Shown here: positions 29,159 through 37,831 of the stretch, piece after piece | Position numbering within the stretch: the first letter of the stretch is position 1 | How the letters are laid out: every line of letters begins with the position of its first letter | Assembly: GCA_028280715.1 (NCBI GenBank) | Contig: JANQLG010000042.1 | Location: forward strand, 1-64,000 | DNA: 64,000 nucleotides | Direction: 5' to 3' | Source: Spongiibacteraceae bacterium | Lineage (GTDB): Bacteria; Pseudomonadota; Gammaproteobacteria; Pseudomonadales; Dasaniaceae | Translations under genes and position numbers: made by a program | Notes under the pieces: generated by a model | Told to the model about the DNA's origin: nothing | Seen by the model: only the letters and a program-made list of their open reading frames with translations | Databases searched by the model: none

Positions 29159-30277
29159 TTAGAATACCGCCGTCGAAACCGACTGGCCTTCTAAAAAACT
29201 ACTTAAGGGAAAACGTACCAGCAGGCGTTTTTGTTCAGGGCGATCGAGATATCGAAACAGTACAAACTCCGGCTGCTCATTGAGCAGCTCTATTGTTTCT
29301 AATCGAAGCGCGTTATCGATCACACTCCACACCTGCCCATCGTCAGTCAATACAGACGCCGGCGCGTTCACTACAAAGCTCTGTGCCTCTCCCTCGAAAA
29401 CAACACTGACCTGTTGATCTGCAAGTAAAGGCTTACTGCGTTGAAAGGGGCTCGCAAGCTGTAACATCATGCTGCGTTGCCGTGTAATGGAATCCATCAC
29501 CGGACTCAAATAACGAATAGAGGCTGGCCAGTGTTGGCCGCTTTCTGCCACAACCGTTATTGCATCCGCACGTTGCTGAATACCCTGCAAACGCTGCCAA
29601 TTGATCTCGGCCAACTCCACTTTCACATCCAGAAAATCGCTCGCGGCAACATGAAAAAGTACATCACCGGCATTCACCCACTGACCCGGATGCACCAAAT
29701 CCGCTATGACAACAGCATCAAAAGGAGCTTCGATGCGCGTGTCGGCCAATTGTTGCTCCGCAGACGCGAGTGCTGCCTTGGCCGCCGCGAAATTGGCTTC
29801 GGCCGCGCTAACGTGGGGCTCAAATCGACCGAATGCAGATTTCGCTGCGTTGCTGGTTTTGGCGACATATTGGCGATTGCGCATTTCGGACAAATTGAGC
29901 TCTGCTTCTGACACTCTGGCTCGCGCGGCCTCCACTTCTGATTGGTAGTAGGTATCTAGTAGCGACACCAACGCCTCACCTTTTTTCACCAGGCGGCCGG
30001 GCATTGCGTTATTTGCCACTTCAATCACTCGCCCACTCACCGAAGCTGTCATCTCTGTGGACCAGCGAGCTATGGTAATACCGGTAGCATTCACCTCAAT
30101 GCGGGCATCGGCGGGAATCGCTTCGATAACGGTAACGGAAAGACCGGCAGTCTCAGGTTTTTCCGCCATCGCGGCTGACTGCTCTTCTGCCATTAGCCAA
30201 AGCACTGCTGAGATCAACAACAAAGTGACAACAAGGCTGCCAACTCGACGTTTTAACCACTTCAACACGCTACTCAC
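29159..30277 (-). CDS. RND efflux membrane-fusion protein (periplasmic adaptor)
   Basis: A 372-residue adaptor of the HlyD/AcrA type. It has an N-terminal membrane anchor (LVVTLLLISAVLWLMA, about residues 14-30) rather than a lipobox, a barrel-sandwich/lipoyl half (GRVIEVANNAMPGRLVKKGEALVSL), an alpha hairpin (about 110-175), the returning half (IEAPFDAVVIADLVHPGQWVNAGDVLF) and a beta-barrel domain. The gene is the first of the two-gene efflux operon and lies immediately downstream of a double TetR-type operator (30299-30355), with tetR on the other side. Substrate specificity cannot be inferred. Confidence 0.92.
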   Translation of the reverse strand: MSSVLKWLKRRVGSLVVTLLLISAVLWLMAEEQSAAMAEKPETAGLSVTVIEAIPADARIEVNATGITIARWSTEMTASVSGRVIEVANNAMPGRLVKKGEALVSLLDTYYQSEVEAARARVSEAELNLSEMRNRQYVAKTSNAAKSAFGRFEPHVSAAEANFAAAKAALASAEQQLADTRIEAPFDAVVIADLVHPGQWVNAGDVLFHVAASDFLDVKVELAEINWQRLQGIQQRADAITVVAESGQHWPASIRYLSPVMDSITRQRSMMLQLASPFQRSKPLLADQQVSVVFEGEAQSFVVNAPASVLTDDGQVWSVIDNALRLETIELLNEQPEFVLFRYLDRPEQKRLLVRFPLSSFLEGQSVSTAVF

Positions 30278-30298
30278 CCTTCACCGAAACCTTAATTT

Positions 30299-30355
30299 TA
30301 TGGAACACACTTGTACCATAACTAAAAGCGAGATATGATACAAGTGTGTTCCATA
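30299..30355. promoter_or_regulatory. Paired TetR-type operators between tetR and efflux operon
   Basis: Two copies of one site are arranged head to head: TATGGAACACACTTGTA (30299-30315) and its exact reverse complement TACAAGTGTGTTCCATA (30339-30355), a perfect 17-bp inverted repeat with a 23-base spacer. Each arm is itself an imperfect palindrome (TGGAACA-CACT-TGTACCA at 30301-30318; TGATACA-AGTG-TGTTCCA at 30336-30353), the expected shape for a TetR dimer site. The pair lies between the divergent efflux operon and the tetR gene and so could control both. Confidence 0.85.
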
Positions 30356-30374
30356 AATTGAGAGTGATTTTCCT

Positions 30375-30953
30375 ATGACCATTCCCACGACCAGGAATCT
30401 GGATGCGCGTATCAGAAAGTCTCAGGCGGCGATTTTAAAGGCCGGCATAGAGTTATTGAGCAAGAACAGCGATGCCACGCTGACGGATATCGCCGAACAC
30501 GCGGGGGTCGGACGCACTACCTTGTATCGACTTTATGAAACAAAAGAACAACTCATCAAGGCTGCGGCGATTCACTGCTTGGAAGCTTTCGATACAGCCA
30601 CCGAACACCTCGAAAACGACGCAAAATCCGATTTGCACGCCTTTCACCTGATGTTTAAAGCGATCTTACCTCTATCCGCCGAACTGGAATTCTTGATGGG
30701 TTTAGGTGACCTTGCGGAAGACGATCCTGAGCTCGTTGCCATCTACCAACAGCAACAGAATGAAATTGCCGAACTGGTGGAATACGCAAAAGACGAAGGC
30801 AGTTTATCAACGGAGATTCCCACTCTGTGGATGGTGAATTTAGTCGAGGGCTTGCTTTACTCTGCCTGGTTAACCCTGAGCGAAGAGAAGATGAGCCACG
30901 AAAAGTTAGCTGACCTGGCATTTCACACATTTTGCCATGGCGTCACTCGCTGA
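30375..30953 (+). CDS. TetR family transcriptional regulator of the efflux operon
   Basis: A 192-residue TetR-type repressor. The N-terminal helix-turn-helix is LTDIAEHAGVGRTTLYRLYETKEQLIKAA (about residues 36-64), and the remainder is an all-helical ligand-binding domain without recognisable ligand clues. The gene is divergent from the efflux pump genes, with a double palindromic operator between them, so auto-regulation and repression of the pump are likely. The ATG at 30375 is 19 bases after the second operator arm. Confidence 0.9.
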   Translation: MTIPTTRNLDARIRKSQAAILKAGIELLSKNSDATLTDIAEHAGVGRTTLYRLYETKEQLIKAAAIHCLEAFDTATEHLENDAKSDLHAFHLMFKAILPLSAELEFLMGLGDLAEDDPELVAIYQQQQNEIAELVEYAKDEGSLSTEIPTLWMVNLVEGLLYSAWLTLSEEKMSHEKLADLAFHTFCHGVTR

Positions 30954-31005
30954 TAGTACCGAGCACTAATCGATGTAGCCGCCAGTTCCCTCTATTACAA
31001 CAGCT

Positions 31006-31902
31006 ATGACGACAACTATCACCACGGCAATCACAACAACGACCAGCGATCACGCCAATAGCGCCTCTTCGCTGTCATTGAAATCCATTTTTATGCGGTT
31101 CAAATGGCGTATTTCATTGACATTATCATTGGTTGTTATCGAAACGCTTTTAGCATTGCTGTATCCGCTATTTATTGGCTGGGCCATTAACGATTTATTA
31201 AACAATTCTTTTAGTGGCATCTATTGGTTGGTGGGGCTCGGAATAACTTCTGTTCTTATGGGAAGCGCGCGACGATTTTACGATACACGCATTTACGCAA
31301 GGATTTACCAAACCATCACACCCGAAATGGTGGTCAATGAAAAGGCACGAAAACAGTCAATTTCAACCATTGCGGCCCGATCCAGATTATTAACTGAACT
31401 CGTCGAATTCTTTGAGAACGCGCTACCGGAAGTGATTACATCCATTATTGGACTGGTTGGAGTTTTGATAATTATTAGCACCTTAAATATTAAGGTATTT
31501 TTTGTGTGCTTAGCTTTACTTGGCTTAGTCGCCCTAATTTATTTAATGATTGGAAATCGGAACTATCGGCTCAACGCTGGCTACAACACAGAACTGGAAA
31601 ACCAAGTCGAAGCCATTAAGCATCCTGATAGCAAACAAGTACAGGCACATTACAGGCGTCTAATGCGATGGAATATCCAGTTAAGCGACCTCGAGACGGT
31701 TACTTATTTTATTATTTGGATCGGTGTAGTGGCCCTGTTTGTGTACACCCCTATTGTAGCAATCGACGGAGGCATCACCGACTACGGCTTAATCATTGCC
31801 TTACTGATGTACGTTTTCGATTACATTGAAAAAATCTCGACATTGCCACTCTATGTGCAGCAAGTTATTCGTTTAAAAGAGATCACTAATAGAATCAGTT
31901 AG
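31006..31902 (+). CDS. Stand-alone ABC-exporter-type membrane domain protein
   Basis: A 298-residue integral membrane protein with the topology of an ABC exporter transmembrane domain (ABC_membrane_3-like): a Thr-rich N-terminus (residues 2-16), then hydrophobic segments around 36-60, 69-88, 143-165, 168-188, 233-255 and 262-283. There is no nucleotide-binding domain, Walker motif or ABC signature here or in the next gene. An ATPase partner would have to be encoded elsewhere, or the protein works without one. It starts 52 bases after tetR and precedes a TonB-dependent receptor gene by 281 bases. Confidence 0.75.
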   Translation: MTTTITTAITTTTSDHANSASSLSLKSIFMRFKWRISLTLSLVVIETLLALLYPLFIGWAINDLLNNSFSGIYWLVGLGITSVLMGSARRFYDTRIYARIYQTITPEMVVNEKARKQSISTIAARSRLLTELVEFFENALPEVITSIIGLVGVLIIISTLNIKVFFVCLALLGLVALIYLMIGNRNYRLNAGYNTELENQVEAIKHPDSKQVQAHYRRLMRWNIQLSDLETVTYFIIWIGVVALFVYTPIVAIDGGITDYGLIIALLMYVFDYIEKISTLPLYVQQVIRLKEITNRIS

Positions 31903-32183
31903 TAAAATCAGCTCATTGAAATGACCTCTGTTATAGAAATACTTTCTTACTCTTTCGGCCAAACCAAAGCTCACATAAAAGATTATTAATATTTCATATG
32001 GTTATAATTATGCCCTATAAAATTGTAGTACGATATTGCATATCAATAATAAATATAAATATGCCGAAACAAATTACATAACTAACTGGCTATAACCATA
32101 AAAGGACGTAATAACGATTCATAACAAGCTATACAACTTTTTCTCACTCTCATTTCTAATAATATCTATAGAGGAAGACGAAA

Positions 32184-34718
32184 ATGGCACCAAAACTTAA
32201 CAATAAAAACGGGCTTCTATCATCATTCGTATTAGCACCAAAGACATTATCAAATACGCTGTACAAGCAAATCCGGGAAATAACCCGTACTAAACAGCTG
32301 GCAAAACTGGCACTAATTTCAGCATCGGCTGCAGCATCTACAGGCGTATTTGCTCAATCAGAATCTAATTCTTTAGTCCTAGAAGAACTCATCGTTACTG
32401 CACAAAAGAGAGAGCAAAATCTGCAGGAAGTACCCATTTCGGTTGCCGCCTTTGACAACGAGTTCCTGGAACAAGCCAATATAGATGACATCCTAGAGCT
32501 ACAATTTTTTACTCCTGGCTTACAAACACTGATTACAGGCAATATCGGCGCAACTTCAATTGCTATCCGTGGCCTCGGTACCACGGGGGGCGGAGTCTCT
32601 TTAGAGTCTGCAGTTGGCATATACGTCGATGGCGTTTATCGCGCCCGTCAATCTTCTGCTATTAGCGACCTTATCGATCTTGAGCGAGTCGAGGTGTTAA
32701 AGGGACCACAAGGTACTCTATTCGGACGCAATACCATTTCTGGCGCTATTCAATACATCTCTGTTGCTCCACAACCTGAATTTGAAGGTTGGGTAGAAGT
32801 ACAAGCGGGCAATCTTGACCACAAAAATATTAAAGGCGCAATCAACATTCCTATTAGTGACACGCTATCGACTAGGTTTTCAGGTAACTGGTCAGAGCGA
32901 GATGGCTTTGTCGATAACTTGCTGACTGGAACAGAAACCCATAACCGAGATCGTCATCAACTTCGAGCTCAAGCATTATTTACGCCGACAGACGATATTT
33001 CTTTTCGTTTAATCGCTGATTATTCAAAGCTGGATGAGAAATGTTGCGCGATTGGTATTACCTACGACGGCCCAACCAATCAAATATTAAGTGGCTTAGG
33101 GCTCAGTGTTAGCGCAGATCGGTTCGATAATGATGAATATATTGCCAATTTTGACTCTGCAGCAGAAATTGAAGAATGGGGCGTGTCTGGCGAGTTAAAA
33201 TGGGATATTAATGAGGACATGACGCTCACCTCAATCACTGCCATTCGCAGTTACGAATTAGAAAGCCTTGTTGATGCTGACGCTATCGCTACTGAAATTG
33301 TTTATGCAGGTAATGATACCGATCAGGAATCTTTCAGTCAGGAACTGCGTGTCAATGGTAACTTCAACGAGAAAATAGAATATGTTGCCGGCGTTTATTA
33401 TTTCGAACAATCGCTTGATGATACTGATATTCTTTTCTCTGGTATTGATGCTACAACATTTTTATTTGGTGGCCCCTTTACACTAGCGCAAGCTGTTGCT
33501 GGAGGACTTTATGATCCACTTTACCCAATAGGATCAAACTGTACGACAGATTTACCGTCAGTCTTTACCGCAGCATGTAGCCAACTATTACTTCCCGAAG
33601 ATGAAGGCTCTTCAGATATTTCTGAACAGGATCATCAAAGCTGGGCTGTTTTTGCGCAAGCTGAATATTTTTTCAGTGAGCAATTGGTTGCAACTTTAGG
33701 TCTACGTTATAACGAAGAGGAAAAAGAGCTGGATGCACGTTTTGTCGAATCAGGTGCCTTCCCAGGTTTTCTTCGCTCTCCCTTTTACACCCCCGTTACC
33801 CCTGATCAAAACGGTATCAAGTTTGAAGATGAAGAAGTATCTGGAACCGCTAAGCTAACCTATTTCTGGACTCCAGAAATTATGACGTATATCTCCTATG
33901 GTCGCGGTTACAAAGCAGGCGGCACCAACACGGCTCGACTAGCAGTCACGCCTGCTAGTGCGATTGCAGCATCGGTTGAGTATTTGTTGACAGGCTCAAC
34001 GAATGGCGGAGAAACCGCTGTGCCTGCTGTATTTAGCCCAGAAACTTCAGAGTCCTGGGAAATAGGTATGAAAGGTGACTTTTTCGATAATCGCATCCGT
34101 CTTAATGCGGCTATTTTCCAAACTGAGTTTGAAGATTTACAACAAAACATCCAAATAAATCAGACCACCGCACTCGGTAACGCCGGTAAAGTCACCTCAG
34201 AAGGGGTTGAATTAGAACTACAAGCAGTTGTTACCGAGTGGTTAAATCTTACCTCAAGCGTAGCCTATCTGAACGCCAAGTATGATGAATTTGAAGGCGG
34301 AGCCTGTATTCGTACCGGAGCAGATGCCATTCCTCCTACTATTCAAACTTGTGATGCGACAGACAATAGGGTGCAAGGCATACCACAGTGGTCATGGACT
34401 GGATCCGCACGAGTCAACCAACCCATCAACAATGATTGGACTGGCTTCGGTCAACTGGATATCCGCTGGGAAGATGAAACCTTTTACGGAAGTGAAAATG
34501 ATCCCAACAAAACCGTTGACCCTTATACGCTGGTTAACCTGAGCTTCGGCGCCATGACCAGCGACGGTGACTTGACTGTGACATTCTGGGGGAAAAATAT
34601 CTTTGATGAAGACTACCCTATAGTGCCACTAGGCGGCGGCGCCATTAGACCAGGATCAGTTATTGCGACACATTCTGAACCTCGCACCTATGGAGTCAGC
34701 ATAAACAGAAAATTCTAA
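32184..34718 (+). CDS. TonB-dependent outer-membrane receptor
   Basis: An 844-residue TonB-dependent receptor. A long N-terminus (about residues 1-57) ends in a signal-peptide-like segment (LALISASAAASTGVFAQ), followed by a TonB-box-like LEELIVTAQKREQNLQEVPISV, the plug domain (NIDDILELQFFTPGLQT, IAIRGLGTTGGG, VGIYVDGVYRAR, RVEVLKGPQGTLFGRNTISGAI) and a beta barrel ending in aromatic F (YGVSINRKF). This class is abundant in Cellvibrionales and sphingomonads and takes up diverse organic substrates as well as siderophores, so the ligand cannot be named. A good ribosome-binding site (AGAGGAAG) precedes the ATG. An apparent terminator follows at 34751-34803. Confidence 0.93.
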   Translation: MAPKLNNKNGLLSSFVLAPKTLSNTLYKQIREITRTKQLAKLALISASAAASTGVFAQSESNSLVLEELIVTAQKREQNLQEVPISVAAFDNEFLEQANIDDILELQFFTPGLQTLITGNIGATSIAIRGLGTTGGGVSLESAVGIYVDGVYRARQSSAISDLIDLERVEVLKGPQGTLFGRNTISGAIQYISVAPQPEFEGWVEVQAGNLDHKNIKGAINIPISDTLSTRFSGNWSERDGFVDNLLTGTETHNRDRHQLRAQALFTPTDDISFRLIADYSKLDEKCCAIGITYDGPTNQILSGLGLSVSADRFDNDEYIANFDSAAEIEEWGVSGELKWDINEDMTLTSITAIRSYELESLVDADAIATEIVYAGNDTDQESFSQELRVNGNFNEKIEYVAGVYYFEQSLDDTDILFSGIDATTFLFGGPFTLAQAVAGGLYDPLYPIGSNCTTDLPSVFTAACSQLLLPEDEGSSDISEQDHQSWAVFAQAEYFFSEQLVATLGLRYNEEEKELDARFVESGAFPGFLRSPFYTPVTPDQNGIKFEDEEVSGTAKLTYFWTPEIMTYISYGRGYKAGGTNTARLAVTPASAIAASVEYLLTGSTNGGETAVPAVFSPETSESWEIGMKGDFFDNRIRLNAAIFQTEFEDLQQNIQINQTTALGNAGKVTSEGVELELQAVVTEWLNLTSSVAYLNAKYDEFEGGACIRTGADAIPPTIQTCDATDNRVQGIPQWSWTGSARVNQPINNDWTGFGQLDIRWEDETFYGSENDPNKTVDPYTLVNLSFGAMTSDGDLTVTFWGKNIFDEDYPIVPLGGGAIRPGSVIATHSEPRTYGVSINRKF

Positions 34719-34750
34719 AATAGTTTTATCTTAACCTCTCTCGGTAAGGT

Positions 34751-34803
34751 GGTGACAAATTAATTGCGATCGATATTTGAGAATCATTTTGTCACCTTTT
34801 TTG
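34751..34803 (+). terminator. Terminator-like hairpin after the TonB receptor gene
   Basis: Inverted repeat GGTGACAAA (34751-34759) and TTTGTCACC (34788-34796) with a long, A+T-rich loop of 28 bases, followed by a run of six T (34797-34802). It lies 33 bases after the receptor stop. The long loop makes it less certain than the other terminators in the window. Confidence 0.6.
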
Positions 34804-34849
34804 TTTTACTTAAGAAAAATTATTTGGCCTATAAACCGATATTAAATAG

Positions 34850-34939
34850 CTACTTCCTCACTTTTTTGTAATCTACTGACACTAGCAGGAAAGCTAACAG
34901 TAGAATCAACCCTGTAATACCTATTAAAATGTCTTGCAT
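34850..34939 (-). CDS. Candidate 29-residue single-span membrane peptide
   Basis: A small open frame from ATG at 34939 to TAG at 34850. It encodes a strongly hydrophobic core (ILIGITGLILLLAFLLVSV) followed by a basic tail ending YKKVRK, the design of a one-helix small membrane protein with its C-terminus inside. The ribosome-binding site is weak (AAGG about 13 bases upstream). It lies alone in the gap between the receptor terminator and the AI-2E gene. KdpF-like peptides have a similar shape, but no kdp genes are nearby and I do not claim homology. Confidence 0.35.
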   Translation of the reverse strand: MQDILIGITGLILLLAFLLVSVDYKKVRK

Positions 34940-34991
34940 ATTATCAACAGCCTTTTGCTTTTAAAGTTTTGCTCAAAGAGGTTTCTTCTGC

Positions 34992-36008
34992 ATGCAAACA
35001 AATCAGGCTTTACGCATTTTATTGGGCACTGCTGCATTGGTGATTATTGTGGCAGGCATGAAAAGTTCTGCTGAACTCTTCGTGCCATTTTTATTGGCCT
35101 GCTTTATTAGTATTCTCTGTGCACCGCTGATGAGCTGGATGACGGCACATAAAGTTCCTGCAGGCATATCAGTGACCATGATCGTACTGATGCTGATCGG
35201 ACTGTTTATGGTATCAGGTTCTCTACTGGGCGCATCGACTCAGGCATTGCGCGACAATATCCCGGAGTACCGAGACAGTTTTAATGCGTTACTGCAAACG
35301 TTAGCCATTCGACTCAATAACATTGGCATCGCTGTCGATGAGAACTTGTTGAGCAATATGGAACCCAGTTCTGCTTTAGCCTGGGTAGGAACGATTTTCG
35401 CCAGCCTGCGCGATATGCTGATCGATTTTATTATCATCATTTTTATTGTCGCCTTTGTTTTGTTGGAGGCGAATACATTACCCGCAAAAATTCAACGCGC
35501 CTTTGGCGATAACAACACACTGGGTTATACCAAACGCTTTACCGATAATGTGAAAAAATATTTGGTGATCAAGGCCTGGATTTCTTTAGCAACAGGCATC
35601 CTTATTGGCCTCGCTGTTTGGGCTATTGGTCTCGACTACCCCCTGCTCTGGGGTTTACTCGCTTTTTTCCTCAATTTCGTACCAAGTATTGGCTCTTTTC
35701 TGGCATCGTTGCCGGCCATTGCCGTGGCACTGGTAACCGGGGGCTGGTTACTGGCCAGCTACACCGCTATTATTTTTATTATTGCCAATACACTAATTGG
35801 TAATATTATTGAACCACGAATCATGGGAGCGAATATGGGGCTGTCTCCCCTAGTGGTATTTTCTTCTCTGATTATCTGGGGCTGGATACTGGGGCCAGTA
35901 GGTATTTTACTGGCGGTGCCCCTGACCATGGTGCTACATATTGCTCTTCAATCTCACCCCGATACCCAGTGGCTTGCTGTACTACTGGAACGTGCACGCA
36001 GGGAATAA
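34992..36008 (+). CDS. AI-2E family transporter
   Basis: A 338-residue polytopic membrane protein of the AI-2E (TqsA/YdiK-like) family. Paired helices at the N-terminus (ALRILLGTAALVIIVAGM and LFVPFLLACFISILCAPL), a soluble segment about 85-140, then a helical C-terminal block including LLWGLLAFFLNFVPSIGSFLASLPAI and the conserved GNIIEPRIMGANMGLSPLVVFSSLIIWGWILG signature. Family members have been linked to export of autoinducer 2 or to sodium/lithium-proton antiport; the actual substrate here is unknown. It appears to be a single-gene unit, convergent with the PhzF-like gene. Confidence 0.9.
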   Translation: MQTNQALRILLGTAALVIIVAGMKSSAELFVPFLLACFISILCAPLMSWMTAHKVPAGISVTMIVLMLIGLFMVSGSLLGASTQALRDNIPEYRDSFNALLQTLAIRLNNIGIAVDENLLSNMEPSSALAWVGTIFASLRDMLIDFIIIIFIVAFVLLEANTLPAKIQRAFGDNNTLGYTKRFTDNVKKYLVIKAWISLATGILIGLAVWAIGLDYPLLWGLLAFFLNFVPSIGSFLASLPAIAVALVTGGWLLASYTAIIFIIANTLIGNIIEPRIMGANMGLSPLVVFSSLIIWGWILGPVGILLAVPLTMVLHIALQSHPDTQWLAVLLERARRE

Positions 36009-36028
36009 ATAAAAACCTCTGGGACCTT

Positions 36029-36928
36029 TTAAATAAGCAGCGAACCTTCGCCCATTTTAACAACTCCACCACCAATTCGACATTGGATGGCTTTTCCGGG
36101 GCGTTTATCAAACTCTGTATGCAGAATACTTTTGCGCGAATTATGGCTACCGCGATCGATAGTAAAAGTATGCGTACCGTCGGTAATGTTATCTTGTGCA
36201 GCTAAATAACCAATAAATTCCGGTATTACATTACCAATTGGCGGATAGTCGTTTCGCGCCACATCGGGATTTATCAAGCGCCCGTGAAAATCTGATAAAC
36301 CCGAAATCGTACCAGGAGCAAAAAGCAAAATATCCTTCGCATACACTTCGTATAACAATTCATTCCACTGATGATTGTCCAGTTCCGCCGCAAGCACATG
36401 CTCAGGACGAGTAGCCGGCACGATTAATACCGGGTTGTCGACACTGACTACTAAGGGTTTATACTTGCTGTAGCTGAGGTGTTTCTCATCAATATTTAAC
36501 GCTTTAGCTATGCGGGAAACTTCGGGCACATAGCTATCAGTGGTCACGTTAAAGGTGCGTGAAAACTGTATCGAACCGGCATGACCATCCACTACATCAA
36601 TATAACTATGAATGATTTGACCATCGTCTTTAAGATCGATACTGGCCGTTGCACCATCCATCTTAGTCATTCCCAATTCAAAGGCGGAATAGGATGCCGC
36701 TAAGGTGGTATGTGCGCCAAAGGCTATACGCTCTTTGGCGTTATAAACAGTTACCGGCACATCAGTATTTGCCTTATCTATAAAGACGGTTTCAGTTTGT
36801 TTGAATTCACTGGCAATGGATATTCGCGTTGATTCTGGAACATCCTGATCAAGCACCACAACCGGAATTTGCGTCCCTTGAAATGGAGCCTCCGCAAAAA
36901 CATCCAACAATGAATAATGTAATGACAT
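36029..36928 (-). CDS. PhzF family isomerase/epimerase-like protein
   Basis: A 299-residue protein of the PhzF family, which has a diaminopimelate-epimerase fold. The N-terminus LLDVFAEAPFQGTQIPVVVLD corresponds to the family start (DVFtd.pf.GNPlaVv), the catalytic Glu is in KQTETVFID (about residue 46), and the C-terminal half contains the paired domain with FTIDRGSH. In PhzF itself the Glu shifts a double bond in phenazine synthesis. Most family members, like this one, occur without phenazine genes and have unknown substrates. It is a monocistronic-looking gene upstream of a sirtuin gene on the same strand. Confidence 0.85.
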   Translation of the reverse strand: MSLHYSLLDVFAEAPFQGTQIPVVVLDQDVPESTRISIASEFKQTETVFIDKANTDVPVTVYNAKERIAFGAHTTLAASYSAFELGMTKMDGATASIDLKDDGQIIHSYIDVVDGHAGSIQFSRTFNVTTDSYVPEVSRIAKALNIDEKHLSYSKYKPLVVSVDNPVLIVPATRPEHVLAAELDNHQWNELLYEVYAKDILLFAPGTISGLSDFHGRLINPDVARNDYPPIGNVIPEFIGYLAAQDNITDGTHTFTIDRGSHNSRKSILHTEFDKRPGKAIQCRIGGGVVKMGEGSLLI

Positions 36929-37009
36929 GCGCCCACCTCTTTTTTATTTAATTTCTTTCAGGTTACTTATTATCAGTGTATGTCGACCGTCGAAGTTTGC
37001 AAATACTGA

Positions 37010-37753
37010 TTAAGTGGATTCAGCAACTAATAACTGAGTTAGAAAATCCGGCACCAATTCACCTGCTTTACCTTGGATATGCCAATCAAAATAACTATTG
37101 ACTGCTGAGGGTTCCAAATTGATCTCAACGGTATCTGCACCAGCCAGTCGCGCCTGCTCTACAAAACCTGCAGCCGGATAAACATTGCCAGAGGTACCAA
37201 TTGAGATAAATAAATCACACTGGGCCAAGGTTTGATAAATAACATCCATCTGCAAGGGCATTTCGCCAAACCACACCACATGCGGCCGCAGGTTACCCGA
37301 CTGTCGACAACATTCACAGACGGTAGTTTGATCAAAATTTTCGCGGGTGATAAAAACTTCCCCGGAATTCTGGCAACGCATTTTTAGCAGTTCGCCATGC
37401 ATATGAATTAAATTTCCGGAACCTCCGCGTTCATGCAAGTCATCAATATTTTGTGTGACGAGTAACAACTCACCATTAAATTTACGCTCAAAATCACCCA
37501 GAGCAATATGGGCCGGATTAGGCTGTATATGCGCTTTGAGTAAATCCTGTCTGCGCATATTGTAGAAACGATAGACCAAATCAGGGTTGACGTAGAAACC
37601 CTGCGGCGAAGCCACGTCTTCAATACGATGGTTTTCCCACAAACCATCCGCTGCGCGAAAGGTATTAATGCCTGACTCGGCGGAAATTCCTGCGCCTGTT
37701 AATACCACAATTGATTGATAATTTTTTTTAGTAAGCTGGTCATCTATCAACAT
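37010..37753 (-). CDS. cobB: NAD-dependent protein deacylase (sirtuin, CobB type)
   Basis: A 247-residue class III sirtuin that removes acetyl or succinyl groups from lysines using NAD+. Motifs are GAGISAESGINTFR, the YxxR pair in YNMRRQ that favours acidic acyl groups in desuccinylating sirtuins, QNIDDLHERGG with the catalytic His in IHMHGEL, a zinc site with RC...VCECC spacing as in E. coli CobB, RPHVVWFGEMP and GTSGNVYPAAGF. Length fits. The protein would act in the cytoplasm as a general regulatory deacylase. No operon partner is obvious. Confidence 0.93.
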   Translation of the reverse strand: MLIDDQLTKKNYQSIVVLTGAGISAESGINTFRAADGLWENHRIEDVASPQGFYVNPDLVYRFYNMRRQDLLKAHIQPNPAHIALGDFERKFNGELLLVTQNIDDLHERGGSGNLIHMHGELLKMRCQNSGEVFITRENFDQTTVCECCRQSGNLRPHVVWFGEMPLQMDVIYQTLAQCDLFISIGTSGNVYPAAGFVEQARLAGADTVEINLEPSAVNSYFDWHIQGKAGELVPDFLTQLLVAEST

Positions 37754-37831
37754 TTTTTGCCCTGATTACTGATACCAAAAAAGCCATTGCCAGGACATAT
37801 TATGTTTGATCTATCATTTAATCCACATGAT

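Noticed and set aside
29477-29911. 144-codon plus-strand open frame
   Set aside because: Antisense to the membrane-fusion protein gene; no recognisable features.
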